Assembly (NCBI GenBank): GCA_022702485.1
Contig: JAJIYY010000004.1
Coordinates: forward strand, 248,001-312,000
Direction of reading: 5' to 3'
DNA from: Simplicillium sp. C3G150-2
Taxonomy: Eukaryota; Ascomycota; Sordariomycetes; Hypocreales; Cordycipitaceae
DNA: 64,000 nucleotides
The notes below the pieces were generated by a model. That model saw only the letters and a program-made list of their open reading frames with translations, was not told where the DNA came from and did no database searches. A program made the translations under genes and the position numbers. Every line of letters begins with the position of its first letter. Position 1 is the first letter of the stretch. Positions 1 to 10,257 of the stretch are shown here, in pieces.

Positions 1-168
1 ACCGAGGTCGTCAACGGTACAAGTATTGGTTACAAAAGAATTGATCAACTTGAAAATACCGTGCGTGCCTCGCGGGTTCGGCTGCGAATCACGCAAGCCA
101 ATGCTGTGCCATTGATTCAGAGCATTGAAGTACTGGGGACGACTTGCAGGAGACAACGTAAGCTTTAG
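1..168 (+). CDS. Alpha-L-fucosidase (GH29), C-terminal fragment
   Basis: Open from the left edge to a TAG at 166-168, 55 codons; the rest of the gene is outside the window. The residues NGTSIGYKRI and, further on, SRVRLRIT followed by P-LIQSIEVLG match the C-terminal beta-sandwich of GH29 alpha-L-fucosidases, where a T-x-GYK-R-I stretch is followed by V-R-L-R-I and a P-x-I-x-x-I-x-V-x-G ending. The family removes terminal alpha-L-fucose from glycans; in plant walls the main fucosylated polymer is xyloglucan. It lies head-to-tail upstream of the acetylesterase and fits the polysaccharide-degrading block that follows. A GH95 or other F5/8-like C-terminus is possible because only this end is visible; the catalytic domain cannot be checked here. 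Confidence 0.62.
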   Translation, partial: TEVVNGTSIGYKRIDQLENTVRASRVRLRITQANAVPLIQSIEVLGTTCRRQRKL

Positions 169-1774
169 AAGGTTGAGCAGGGACAATTCGGATCTTTTAC
201 TGTCTCGTAGGAGCTATGAATTATAAGTCTCTGCAGATTTTATGTGCGGAGAAATAAAGCTTAGTCTAAGCGTTTATTGACTGATAACATAGCTTTTATT
301 GTCTAGCATGCTCGATGCTTGGCGTGGAAAAGTGGTGTGTATTTGCGAGACGCATGAGATGTAGTGGTCGACGTGTATTTGACATGCGCGCGAGCTCTAC
401 GTATCCAGATGAGCTTCCAGACTAGCGAATGAGTGTATCCGTTGACCTGCATTGCACCTTGTCCTCGGGATGCGAACATCTGGAATCGTTTATGCGTTGC
501 ATATTCATTATAGTTCATCTCTGACTGCCAATCTGATAGATGATGCTATCCATCTGCAAAGCGGCAACGGTTGCATCAGCATGAGTAGCACAAGACTTCA
601 TGTTGTACTTGTCAGCCGGAATCAAGATTTGGACTTGGGATGAGAATCGTCAGACCATGCTCTTCGTTAAATATTCAGGAGATAAATATTAAGCCCGCCA
701 CGAGAACTGTCAGCAAAGGCCTTGTGAAGTGGTACGCCTACATCGATGGCTTGATCGGCCTTGGCGCCGCAGCCAAGCACATTGCATGTCTTCACCTTTT
801 TCTTTGCTGACACAGATGTGAGCAGGCCTACTAAGCTAAAAACTGCGCGCAGACGCAGGAAACCATCCAGAGCAATGCTGCAAGATTAACAAACAGTGAT
901 ATCGTGATCGGTCTGCTTGGCTAAAGTATTATCAGCGTCAAATGGGGAGCAACACATTGTTAGAAACGAGTGCTCGACTCACCAGGAACTCACTGTAGAA
1001 ATACAAAATTGGTTCTGCACAATCATAATGTTGGCCCTGCCTAAGAAAAAGGTGGTTTCAGCAACTTTTCATCAATGAGGCTCACCAATGTTCTGTTTCA
1101 CTAAGTGGTGATTGACAACGGAATTGCGGTCCGCACCCTTTTGCCTAAACTACATGGCTGCAAGATGGTCCGCACGTTGTATCACCGAATGCAACCATTG
1201 CGGGGACTTTTTGTCGATGGGTGCATGGCGATTTAGTAGTTAGGGTGGGGAGACAGACATGCTATGGCTGTGAAGTTGCTTTGTTACTATTGGGCCGCTT
1301 AAGCCAGGAAAGTGGCTTAAACCAACATCACGCATGACCCAGTAGCAAAACATTCTTGTTTGGCGGGTATATGATTGGAGGATAATAATTAATACGGCCG
1401 TGAGAAGTCCCTTGACGCTGTTAATCCTTTCCCGGTAAACAGATTCAATGGCTACTGCAGGTCTAGGCCATAATATCAAGTAATCTCCAGTGCAGCACTT
1501 GTACTCCAATTTCTGATAGCCGCTATACCGTATGATACGTGGTGTCGTACCGGATAAATGAGCTCGGACTCTTCAAATGCTGCTTTTAGCCTGTAACAGT
1601 GCTCATAGAAATCACATGAAAAGCAATCGTAGGCAAGATGATAGACAACCTGCAAGCTGCACATTAAACTAAACTTGTCGCCGCCCTCACTGTTGTTTCA
1701 TCACATGACACGCCTCCCAGCTACATAACTGATACTGGGGCTTAATCCTGTTACCTAACCTTTGAAGAGACAAA
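169..1774. other. Intergenic region, no gene seen
   Basis: 1.6 kb between the fucosidase stop and the acetylesterase start. Only short open frames with no recognisable protein. A TTAGCC hexamer (GGCTAA on the minus strand, an XlnR/Xyr1-type half-site) lies at 1586-1591, about 185 bp upstream of the acetylesterase ATG. I see no transposon ends or RNA genes. Confidence 0.5.
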
Positions 1775-2890
1775 ATGACACTCATGCAACTCATTGCATT
1801 GATGGTGGCTTCCTGTAGCATGGTGGCACCCTTCCTAGTCGATCGATATGAGAGTATCGGAGACGTGCGCAATGATGGGGCTATGCGTGCACATCATACC
1901 ACAGGAGGCATGATGATGACCGATAAATCTGTTTTAGGAACCACTCGCAAGCTTCGATACCTAGTTACTTTGTGAGTTTGAATGAGTTTACTTACGGAAG
2001 TCCGATTTCAAGGATTGCTGACTCTATCAAGTGGCGATTCATACTCCCAGACCGGTTTCAATACTACCGGAGCAGTACCATCTTCAACAAATCCGCTTGG
2101 AAACCCTCCATTGCCAGGTTGGACGACCTCTGGTGGGTTGAACTGGATCGGCTACTTGGTCTCCAAATTGAACAAGTCTGAAACTTTGTCCTACAACTTC
2201 GCATATGGCGGTGCCACGACTTCTGCCAGCCTAGTCGAGCCCTATGAGCCTACAGTGCTGAACTTTGATAATCAGACCTCTGAGTTTAGTCACTATCTTG
2301 CTTCCCTTCCCAGACCATTACCTTGGGAAGCAAGAAACAGTCTTGTTGGCGTGTGGATAGGCGTCAACGACGTTGGTAACAGCTACTACAAGCCCAATGT
2401 GCCCGAACTGTACAGCGAAATCATGATGAAATACTTTAACCTTGTGCAAAAAATTCATGACTTGGGGTTTAAGAACTTTTTGATCCTCAGCGTGCCGCGT
2501 AAGTTTATGAAGACAAGTCGTATGATCCCGTGCTAATCTATGTCTCTCAAAGCGATATACAAAACTCCTCTGATGCTAGCCCAACCTGTATCTGCGCAGC
2601 AACTCGAGGCAAATGCCGTCTTACACTACAACGATCTTTTGTCAGCTAATCTCAATGCATTTGTGAAGGACAACGATGGCGTCACTGCCCGGATTGTTGA
2701 CACACGCAAAGCCTTTGATAAGGTTATCGATGAACCTGTGAAATATGGCGCAAGCAATGCGACATGCTACAATGCAGACGGCGTGACTTGTCTTTGGTGG
2801 AATAATTACCATCCCGGCCACGCTATTCACGCTCTTGTGGCTAGAGAAGTTCTGACGGAGTGGGCATCATTTTGGCATAGACGTCGATGA
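1775..2890 (+). CDS. Secreted GDSL acetylesterase, CE16 family
   Basis: CE16 enzymes remove acetyl groups from the non-reducing ends of wall oligosaccharides. Exons 1775-1971, 2032-2498 and 2553-2890 give 333 aa. Splicing the first intron (GTGAGT, 60 bp) makes the block LVTFGDSYSQTGFN, so the catalytic Ser is about residue 69. Without that intron the GDSL block and the signal peptide fall in different frames. The N-terminus MTLMQLIALMVASCSMVAPF is a plausible signal peptide. GVNDVG (block III, Asn) and, near the end, WWNNYHPG (block V, His) complete the SGNH pattern. The second intron (54 bp) splits the codon of SVP-PIYKTPL. The stretch between signal peptide and GDSY is a little long and may be a propeptide. 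It lies between the fucosidase and the pectate lyase on the same strand. A GDSL lipase of another subfamily is less likely. Confidence 0.85.
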
Positions 2891-3674
2891 TGGCCTTGAG
2901 TAGCTCTCAAACAATTTGTTAAATTGCACAACTTTTTCATTCACGCTGTTCGCGACATTTGTCTACTGAAGGACGCTTGAGCAAGGCCAATGTATGTAGA
3001 GCAGTAAAGAATGAGACAGTCTCAAGTGAACCCTAGCCTCTAGTTGAGCCAAAAATAGTCTAAACTTTCAATGTTGCACCATTTCCTTCCAAAATGCTCC
3101 CACAGCGGAAGCCTCGGTAAAGTTCTCTTTGGTGGCGGCATCACAATCTTTGTGACCACTGTCAGAAAAGCAGCTTGCCAGGATGACTCTTAGCATGTTG
3201 ATTATGCAGGGGCCAGAAACACTAGCTGTGGCAGATTAATCAAACATGGGACCTACCTCGGTCGTGTAGATGACTGCATTCAGTAAGGTTGAAATTCTAC
3301 CAGAGCACTAGCGATGTTCGCCGCGAGTGTGATTGTCTTGCGTATGGCACCCTGGCACCATCTAACTGTCGGTAACTTATAACCCCGTGGCGGCCCCACT
3401 TGCCAACTTAGGCAAGTTTCAATATCGTGGGGAAGAGATCTTCCAACCGTTAAAATCTTATGCCGGTTTAATGGCAGCGGCAAGAGGGATTGGTGGGAAA
3501 ATATTGCCACTGAATATACTATCTTGTTCCAATTATATGCTGTGATATCATGTGTGAGAGCTTCTTTTAACTCTGTGCATAAATATCAGTTCATTGTACA
3601 CAAATTCTAAGACAGATCAAGCTTTCAAAGTCCTATTGCCATTCACTTAATCCTAAAATCGCAAACTTATCAAA
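2891..3674. other. Intergenic region with pectate lyase promoter
   Basis: 784 bp between the acetylesterase stop and the pectate lyase ATG. No coding signal. An AT-rich ATAAATA element sits at about 3579-3585, some 90 bp upstream of the ATG, and could serve as a TATA-like box. I found no GGCTAA site here, unlike the promoters of the GH31/GH3 and MFS/GH12 pairs. Confidence 0.4.
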
Positions 3675-4558
3675 ATGCTGTTCGATCTCGCCCACTTGAA
3701 TGCTCTCACTCTACTTTATGGAGCAGCAATAGCCGGCACTATAGCGGACAGAAGTTTCACTTTCTCCCTACCTCCATCCCAAGGCAGCGTGACTTATTCG
3801 TCACCCAAATCGGTCTCCGGAACGTTTGATGGAGGCATGAGAACGTACGGCCGTGGCAAAGCATGTACTGGCCAGCAGGAAGGTGGCGACTCAGACGCAG
3901 TTTTCCTGCTTCAGGACGGAGCAACTTTGAAGAACGCTATCATTGGCGCGGATCAGAGCGAAGGTGTCCACTGCCTTGGTTCTTGCACCATACAAAGTGA
4001 GTTCTGGCCCTAGCTTTTGAGGAATGTGTGAACTAACCACTTGAAGATGTGTGGTGGGCCGATGTCTGTGAAGACGCTCTCACTCTGAAAGGAAACGGCA
4101 ACGCATATGTATCTGGTGGAGGAGCGCAACACGCTGATGACAAGTATGTCCGTTATCTACTGGAGCTGTTGGAAGTACTGACTTTGAATAGAATCATCCA
4201 GCACAATGGCTTTGGAACGTAAGGAAACTTGTATTCCTCCTAAAAATTTCATAAACTAACTCTCTGCAGTGTAACCATTGATGGGTTTCAGGTACAAGAT
4301 TTTGGAAAATTATATCGCTCTTGCGGAAATTGCAAAAACAATGGTGGCAAGCGGTCCGTGGTTATCAAAAACGTCAAGGCCAAGTCCGGTAAGAGCCTGG
4401 TTGGAATTAACAACAACTATGGCGATACGGCCTCCTTCAGCAACACTTGCGCTGAGAGTGTCAAGGAGCTCTGTATTACATACACCGGAAATAACAATGG
4501 CAAAGAGCCGCCAAAAAGCGGCACTTGCAGCTCCAGTGGTATCAAAACCAGCTGCTAG
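3675..4558 (+). CDS. Secreted pectate lyase, PL3 family
   Basis: PL3 pectate lyases cleave de-esterified homogalacturonan by beta-elimination and need calcium. Exons 3675-3996, 4047-4143, 4192-4218 and 4270-4558 (introns of 50, 48 and 51 bp, all GT-AG, phases checked) give 244 aa. The N-terminus has a hydrophobic leader after MLFDLAHLNAL. Family marks follow in order: FDGGM-TYGRG with a Cys, then AVFLLQDGATLKNAIIGADQ, EGVHCLGSC, NVWWADVCEDALT, a short exon coding IIQHNGFGT, then FGKLYRSCGNC and the end SSSGIKTSC. This is the order of the parallel beta-helix of PL3 enzymes, including the charged D/E-rich calcium site around WWADVCEDA. It is convergent with the alpha-xylosidase, 131 bp away. 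Pectin removal would open the wall to the xyloglucan enzymes encoded beside it. Confidence 0.93.
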
Positions 4559-4689
4559 GCTGCCAACTAACATCACCACGCATATTTGGTATCACTTATT
4601 CAGAAGTAGTATATTTCAGTTGGAACAGAAACGTGTTTTACGATCTCAATACCATGTGCATGCAGAAGAGTTTAAAATTGTGGGAGACA

Positions 4690-7002
4690 TTACAGTTGGT
4701 CTGAAATAGAATGAGACTCCCCGTCCAAGCAGCGCCCATTCGTCACAATGTACTCAGACAATTTCGGAGTATTGTCCAACCTTCCGTTCTTAATATTGAT
4801 TTGCACCACCTCATCATCATTACCAACTGTATATCCCACAGCTTCATCACCGGTCTGATAAAGACACACTTCAACATTCCGACAGTAATCATAGACCGGG
4901 CCGGATACATCGCGTCCCAGAACGAGGACCGTACCCTCACGAACGTATAGTGGAAGCGTTCCAAATCCATGTTTCTCAGTGAACCATCCTGGTCCGTTGC
5001 GACGCGTGTTTGTGAAAAAGCTTGTCCAGGCGCCGGACGGCAAGTAAAACGTAACTTCACCGGATGATTCAAAAATTGGTGCTACCATGAGTCGACTACC
5101 GAGCATGAACTGGCGGTCAAGGAACCACGAAGTCGGATCTTCAGGGAACTCTATTGCCACTGCCCTTAGCGAAAGAGGTAACCCAGAATCCGCAGATTCA
5201 AGTGCCTGGCTGAATATGTAGGGCATGAGACGATTCTTAAGCTTCGCCCACTTCGCCAGCGTGGAGGAACACCCCTCTTCAGATGTATCGTTGTCATCAA
5301 TGGTCCACGGAACGCGGTACGAGTTGCTTCCATGGAGGCGGCTATGACTACATAGCAGCCCCATGGCTACCCAGCGCTTGAAAATCCAAGGCTCTGGGCG
5401 TCCTTCAAAGCCGCCTATGTCGCAGGACCAGAATGTGAATCCGGACATGCCTATACTTAGGCCGCCTCGTATGGATTCTCCGAGCGCTTCAGGCGTAGAC
5501 TCACAGTCTCCTCCCCATTGAAGCGGGAAGCGCTGGCACCCTGCACAGGCCGCGCGTGCGAACAGCACTGCTTCTCCCGTGCCATATCGAGCCTCCAGTG
5601 TCTCATATACAATTTTGTTGTATTCAAATGCGTAGTAGTTATGCATTTTATCCGGATCAACAGTATCATCATACCATGCAACGTCACGAGTGGGTATGCG
5701 CTCTCCAAAGTCCGTCTTGATAGCATCAACGCCCATGTCGAATAGCTTGTTCAGACTTTGCACGAACCACGTCACAGCTTCGGGGTTGGTGATATCTAAC
5801 AGGCCCATACCTGCCTGCCAGAGATCCCACTGCCATACATCTCCATTGGTGCGCTTAACGAGATATCCGCGTTCCGCGGCGTACTTAAACGCCTCGCCGT
5901 GTTGCCCAAAGTATGGATTTATCCAAACGCACACTTTTTTGCACAGCCCAGTGGCCTTGAGGTGAGCTATCTGACCCTTCGGATCTGGGAAAAACTCCGA
6001 ATCAAATACAAAATCAGTCCAGCAGAACGCTTTCATCCAGAAACAGTCGAAATGGAAAACGTCGACGGGTGCTCCAATGTCTTTCATGCCCGTGAGAAAC
6101 CTGGCGACTGTGCTCTCGTCGTAGCTTGTAGTAAAGCTAGTCGTGAGCCATAGGCCAAAGCTCCATCGTGGCACACGTGGCGGCTTGCCTGTCAAAACTG
6201 CGTATCGCTGCAGTATATCTTTTGGAGTTGGTCCGTAGATGATGAATATCTCAAGACGCTGTCCCTCGACAATGGTCTGCACTCGCGAACAGCGATCGCT
6301 GCCAATGTGCAGCTCCACATTTTGAGGTTGATTGACGAAAACGCCGTAGCCGCGACTGCTCATCCAGAAGCTGATGTTCTTGTATGCTTGTTCGCTTGAC
6401 GTGCCGCCATCTGCGTTCCAGAGAGAAATGTTCTGGCCGACTTTATTCCAGGACCCAAATCTTTCTCCAAGCCCATGAACTGATTCGCCCACTGACAAGT
6501 TCGTCTGTAGGAATGTGTGATGCTTGATGTCACGCATGGATTCCAATTTTATTGGCGTGCTGGGTGCAGGACTATAAGCAAAGCCGATACTCTGATCAAG
6601 AAGACTTGTCAGAGGTTTGCCATCTGAACTGTGGAAATGAATACCAAATTCGCCAGACTGAGAAAGAGTGACTGAAAGGGACCCTGATTGAAGAGTCCTG
6701 TCGCTGAAGCTGCCTGTTGATGAGAGTCTCCCAGCAGGATATAGCTGGAAATCAGGTCCCTTTCGCTGCGAACCAACCCAGTGTGTTGCCTCCAGACTGA
6801 TGACGCCATCAAATTGCGCCCGGATGTCGACGGTCAGTGTTGGCGTGTTCAGCGTGGCGCCGCGAGAGTGTATGCGCGCCGTCGGGCAAAGTAGACTGAT
6901 GCTCTGCTTGTCTGGAGCGGCTACAATTTCGTATATTTCTTTGGCGTATTCTGTGTGTGACTCTGCGGCAGGCAGCCACATGCCATCTCGAAGTTGAACC
7001 AT
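4690..7002 (-). CDS. Alpha-xylosidase, GH31 (YicI-type), cytosolic
   Basis: GH31 enzymes of this type release alpha-linked xylose from isoprimeverose and xyloglucan oligosaccharides. Single exon, 770 aa from the ATG at 7002-7000, which begins MVQLRDGMWLP as YicI-type proteins do; an in-frame extension upstream has only TTG. No signal peptide or membrane segment is seen, so it should act in the cytosol. The YicI-like residues are clear: PRWSFGLWLTTSF, the nucleophile in IKTDFGERIP (about residue 431) and the acid/base in QWGGDCEST (about residue 497). Length is normal for the family. It is divergent from the GH3 gene over 487 bp. It has no introns while every intact neighbour in the block has one to five, which fits a bacterial-like ancestry but does not prove transfer. 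An alpha-glucosidase activity is possible; the DFGERIP form favours alpha-xylosidase. Confidence 0.9.
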   Translation of the reverse strand: MVQLRDGMWLPAAESHTEYAKEIYEIVAAPDKQSISLLCPTARIHSRGATLNTPTLTVDIRAQFDGVISLEATHWVGSQRKGPDFQLYPAGRLSSTGSFSDRTLQSGSLSVTLSQSGEFGIHFHSSDGKPLTSLLDQSIGFAYSPAPSTPIKLESMRDIKHHTFLQTNLSVGESVHGLGERFGSWNKVGQNISLWNADGGTSSEQAYKNISFWMSSRGYGVFVNQPQNVELHIGSDRCSRVQTIVEGQRLEIFIIYGPTPKDILQRYAVLTGKPPRVPRWSFGLWLTTSFTTSYDESTVARFLTGMKDIGAPVDVFHFDCFWMKAFCWTDFVFDSEFFPDPKGQIAHLKATGLCKKVCVWINPYFGQHGEAFKYAAERGYLVKRTNGDVWQWDLWQAGMGLLDITNPEAVTWFVQSLNKLFDMGVDAIKTDFGERIPTRDVAWYDDTVDPDKMHNYYAFEYNKIVYETLEARYGTGEAVLFARAACAGCQRFPLQWGGDCESTPEALGESIRGGLSIGMSGFTFWSCDIGGFEGRPEPWIFKRWVAMGLLCSHSRLHGSNSYRVPWTIDDNDTSEEGCSSTLAKWAKLKNRLMPYIFSQALESADSGLPLSLRAVAIEFPEDPTSWFLDRQFMLGSRLMVAPIFESSGEVTFYLPSGAWTSFFTNTRRNGPGWFTEKHGFGTLPLYVREGTVLVLGRDVSGPVYDYCRNVEVCLYQTGDEAVGYTVGNDDEVVQINIKNGRLDNTPKLSEYIVTNGRCLDGESHSISDQL

Positions 7003-7489
7003 ATTGTAAATCAATTGTACCAAGCCCAAAGTGATGTTTGTGAAGAATGCTCATGTCAGAGGCTGTTTAAAACCATGCTTCGGGCCTGAATCGAAGAGTG
7101 AGAGAAGGCTGAGGTTGGGATTTAGGCTATTTAGGATTTAGGACAGGATGAATACAGGATGAACGGGTAGTGCGTGTTAGTGTCAGTTCTGACACTGCCG
7201 GGAACACGGGCCTGGAGCCGGTCGATAGGTCCTTGATAGCAAATAACCCGTCGGGCCCTTTCCCCCGCAAGATTAAATCTGCATATGCTTCGCACAAACA
7301 TTCGGCTCATCTCAATACCGCGCCGATCATCCCTGCTTGTTCGTGCTTGATATTAGCCACCAGGCTAAATAGCAAACTCGGCACTCCTCTTCTAATACCG
7401 CGCAATAAAACAAGTGCCAATAAAGCTAGGGCGATTCCCGCGATGTGGTACTCTAAGCGAATCACGCGCATTTGTAATTGAATGAAACA
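7003..7489. promoter_or_regulatory. Divergent promoter of alpha-xylosidase and GH3 genes
   Basis: Shared 487-bp region between two oppositely transcribed glycosidase genes. It contains the inverted GGCTAA pair listed separately and a GGCTAT at 7125-7130 that would fit the looser GGC(A/T)4 form of the Xyr1 half-site. The control by XlnR/Xyr1 is inferred from these matches only. Confidence 0.55.
7353..7368. promoter_or_regulatory. Inverted pair of XlnR/Xyr1-type half-sites
   Basis: TTAGCC and GGCTAA face each other with a 4-base spacer. GGCTAA is the known binding core of the fungal xylanolytic activator XlnR/Xyr1. The pair is about 122 bp upstream of the GH3 ATG and 351 bp upstream of the GH31 ATG, so one dimer could serve both genes. 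Function is inferred from sequence. Confidence 0.5.
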
Positions 7490-10025
7490 ATGAAACTCAT
7501 CAAAGTGATCGCTGTGATTGCGGCATGCGGTGCAAACTGCCAGCTGGTATACCAAGATCCAACTGCTCGGATTGATGATCGTGTGGCTGACCTGCTCAAT
7601 CGAATGACAATCCATGAGAAGACGGCTCAGCTTATTCAGGGAGACATGACCAACTACCTCAATATTACCACAGGTGCCTTTAATCAAAGTGGTCTCTCGT
7701 GGAACATGGCTAACCGTGCCCATGCAATTTGGACGGGTTACTATACAAACATGTCCACAGTTGCAAAAGCTGCTAGAATAGGACAGGAATATCTCGTCCG
7801 CAATACAACTCATGGTGAGTCCTTGCACAGTCTACATTTTTGGTCTTCTAACATAAATAGGCATTCCAGCATTTGTGCAAAGCGAGGGACTACACGGGTT
7901 TTTGGCCCTCAACGCAACAATCTTCAATTCGCCAATTGGTATGGCTTGTTCTTTCCGGCCTGATCTCGTGGAGAGGGCTGCAGGGATCATTGCAAGTGAA
8001 GCTCGTGCACTTGGTGTAAATCAGCTTTTTGCGCCATTAGCAGATCTAGCCCGCGAACTACGCTTTGGACGAGTCGAAGAGACATTTGGAGAGGACTCTT
8101 ACCTGTATATTTCCCCATGCGTTGCGCGGTTGTATCGTGACCATGCTAATTGTCAGTGTCGGAGAAATGGCACACTCATTCGTCAAGGGTCTTCAAGACG
8201 GAAACGTTTCTGCCGTAGTCAAGCACTATGTAAGTTACTTTTCTTCCCTTTGACATTCACTAATAGCCTAGGCTGCATTTGCATCCCCCGAGCAAGGTCT
8301 CAACACGGGCCCAGTACATGGAGGAGAGCGTGAGCTGAGATCGCTGTATCTCCCACCCTTCAAACGCGCCATAATAGACGGCGAGGCCACGGCGGTCATG
8401 TCTTCGTACAATTCGTACGATGGTTCCCCTGTAGTCGCTGACGCCAAGCTATTGACTGACATTTTGCGTGGAGAGTGGGGTTATGAGTATTTTGTTACAT
8501 CAGACGCGGGCGGAACAGCTCGGCTTGATAATGCATTCCACGTCTGCGCAGCAAAAGACGACGCTTGTATTACGACAAAGGTCATTAATCTGGCTTAATT
8601 CATATTTTGGTGTCTACTTATTAACATGATCTAGGCACTTCCAGTCGGTAATGATGTGGAAATGGGAGGAGGCTACTTTAGCTACTCCAAGATCCCAGAG
8701 CTGGTTGCAAGCGGTCAAATCGACACCAAAGTCGTCGATGAAGCAGTCTCGCGTGTTCTTCGTGCCAAATTGAGACTGGGTTTATTTGAGCACCCCATCA
8801 CAGCGGTTCCCGATGATGAGGTGGCCAAGTATATTAACACCGACGCTAACAAAGAGCTTTCACGTCAACTCGATGCAGAGAGCATTGTTTTGTTGGAGAA
8901 CAATGGCGTTCTGCCGCTTCAACGAGATGCCAAAGTCGCGGTAATTGGACCAATGGCACATGGATATGTAAATGTAAGTATCCAATTTGTGATCATGGTC
9001 AGTGAAGCTAAGAACGCTAGTACGGCGACTACGTAATTCACACGGCCATGACACGCGGCGTCACCCCCTTAGATGGCATCCGAGCTGTGGCGAAAGGTCA
9101 AGTGACCTACGCTCAAGGCTGTGAAAGGTGGTCAAACGATGAATCAGGCATTGCGGGAGCAGTGGCCGCGGCCAAAGGTGCCGATGTGGCGGTAATTGTG
9201 GTTGGAACGTGGTCGAGAGATCAAAATGAGCTGTGGGAAGGGCTGAATGCGACAACAGGAGAGCACATTGACGCAAGTGATCTTTCGCTAGTTGGCGCAA
9301 TGCCAAAACTCGTGAAGGCAATCATGAACACTGGAAAGCCTACTGTTGTTGTCTACAGTTCTGGAAAGCCCATTACAGAGCCTTGGATATCTCAAGAAGC
9401 CGGTGCTCTCGTACAGCAGTTCTACCAATCAGAGGAAGGGGGTAACGCCCTCGCCAGTGTGCTTTATGGCATGACCAATCCTTCCGGAAAGCTATCTGTG
9501 AGCTTCCCTCACAGCGTGGGTACACTTCCCGTCCACTATGACAGGCTCAATTCGGTGCCATCCGATAGCTCAGGCGCCATCTATCCGAATGGCACATTGA
9601 GATTCGGTTCTACCTACGTCTTCGAGTCACCATTTGCGATATATCCATTTGGTTATGGACTCTCGTATAGCAACTTTTCCATCTCGCTAGATTCAGTTTC
9701 CAAACACAATGTTACCGACAGGGACACAGTTTCTTTTACCCTTACAGTATCAAACAGTTCGACGCGAGATGGATCAGAAGTCGTACAGCTTTATGTCAAG
9801 CAGCAGATACCCAGCGTTGATGCTCCTAGATACAGGCTGAAGGGCTTCGAGAAAGTCCACATAAAAGCAGGGAGCCAAAAGAAAGTGCGGCTGAGCTTAG
9901 CCGTCAGTGACTGGGGAATCTGGAACTCAAGAATGAAATATGTGGTGGAACCTGGTCAGTACGTCGTTTATTTCGGACGTTCGAGTGAAGACTTCTTTGG
10001 CAATGTAACAATTACTGTAGTTTAG
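7490..10025 (+). CDS. Secreted GH3 glycosidase (beta-glucosidase or isoprimeverose-releasing type)
   Basis: GH3 enzymes remove glucose, xylose or, in some fungal cases, isoprimeverose from non-reducing ends. Exons 7490-7814, 7861-8104, 8157-8229, 8272-8580, 8635-8973 and 9021-10025 give 764 aa; introns are 42-54 bp and all phases agree. The start is the ATG at 7490, followed by the signal peptide MKLIKVIAVIAACGANCQ; the codon upstream at 7478 is TTG. The first domain has LADLARELRFGRVEETFGED and the nucleophile in VTSDAGG (Asp about 292). The second domain starts near the KELSRQLDAESIVLLENNG stretch, and a C-terminal fibronectin-III-like domain ends with the RLKGFEKVHIKAG region. The usual SDW is SDA here. 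Intron 4 starts GTCATT, a weak donor. The A. oryzae isoprimeverose-producing enzyme IpeA is GH3, so that role is attractive in this cluster, but substrate cannot be read from sequence. Confidence 0.9.
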
Positions 10026-10257
10026 ATAGCACCAAGAATACTCCGCAAGGCTACTCGGGCTTAAAACTATACTCGCATTGGTCCTTCACTTTTCTCATCT
10101 GTCTCACGGGTGCACAATTTCTTAACAAGTCAACACTAAATACAGTCCCAGCTGGCTACCCAGAAGTACTCATCACTTGAAACACGAAATCATAATATCA
10201 TAAGCGGTAGTGCGACAACATCAGGCGCGCTATTTGACTGGCAGGAGACATGATGTG

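Noticed and set aside
7003..7029. Nine extra N-terminal residues for the GH31 protein
   Set aside because: The upstream codon is TTG, not ATG, and the family starts at MVQLRDGMW. The same correction was made for GH3 (7478), GH12 (12768), the Pls-like protein (25122), the amylase (42432), the Ecl1-type gene (47915) and Pex26 (61248).
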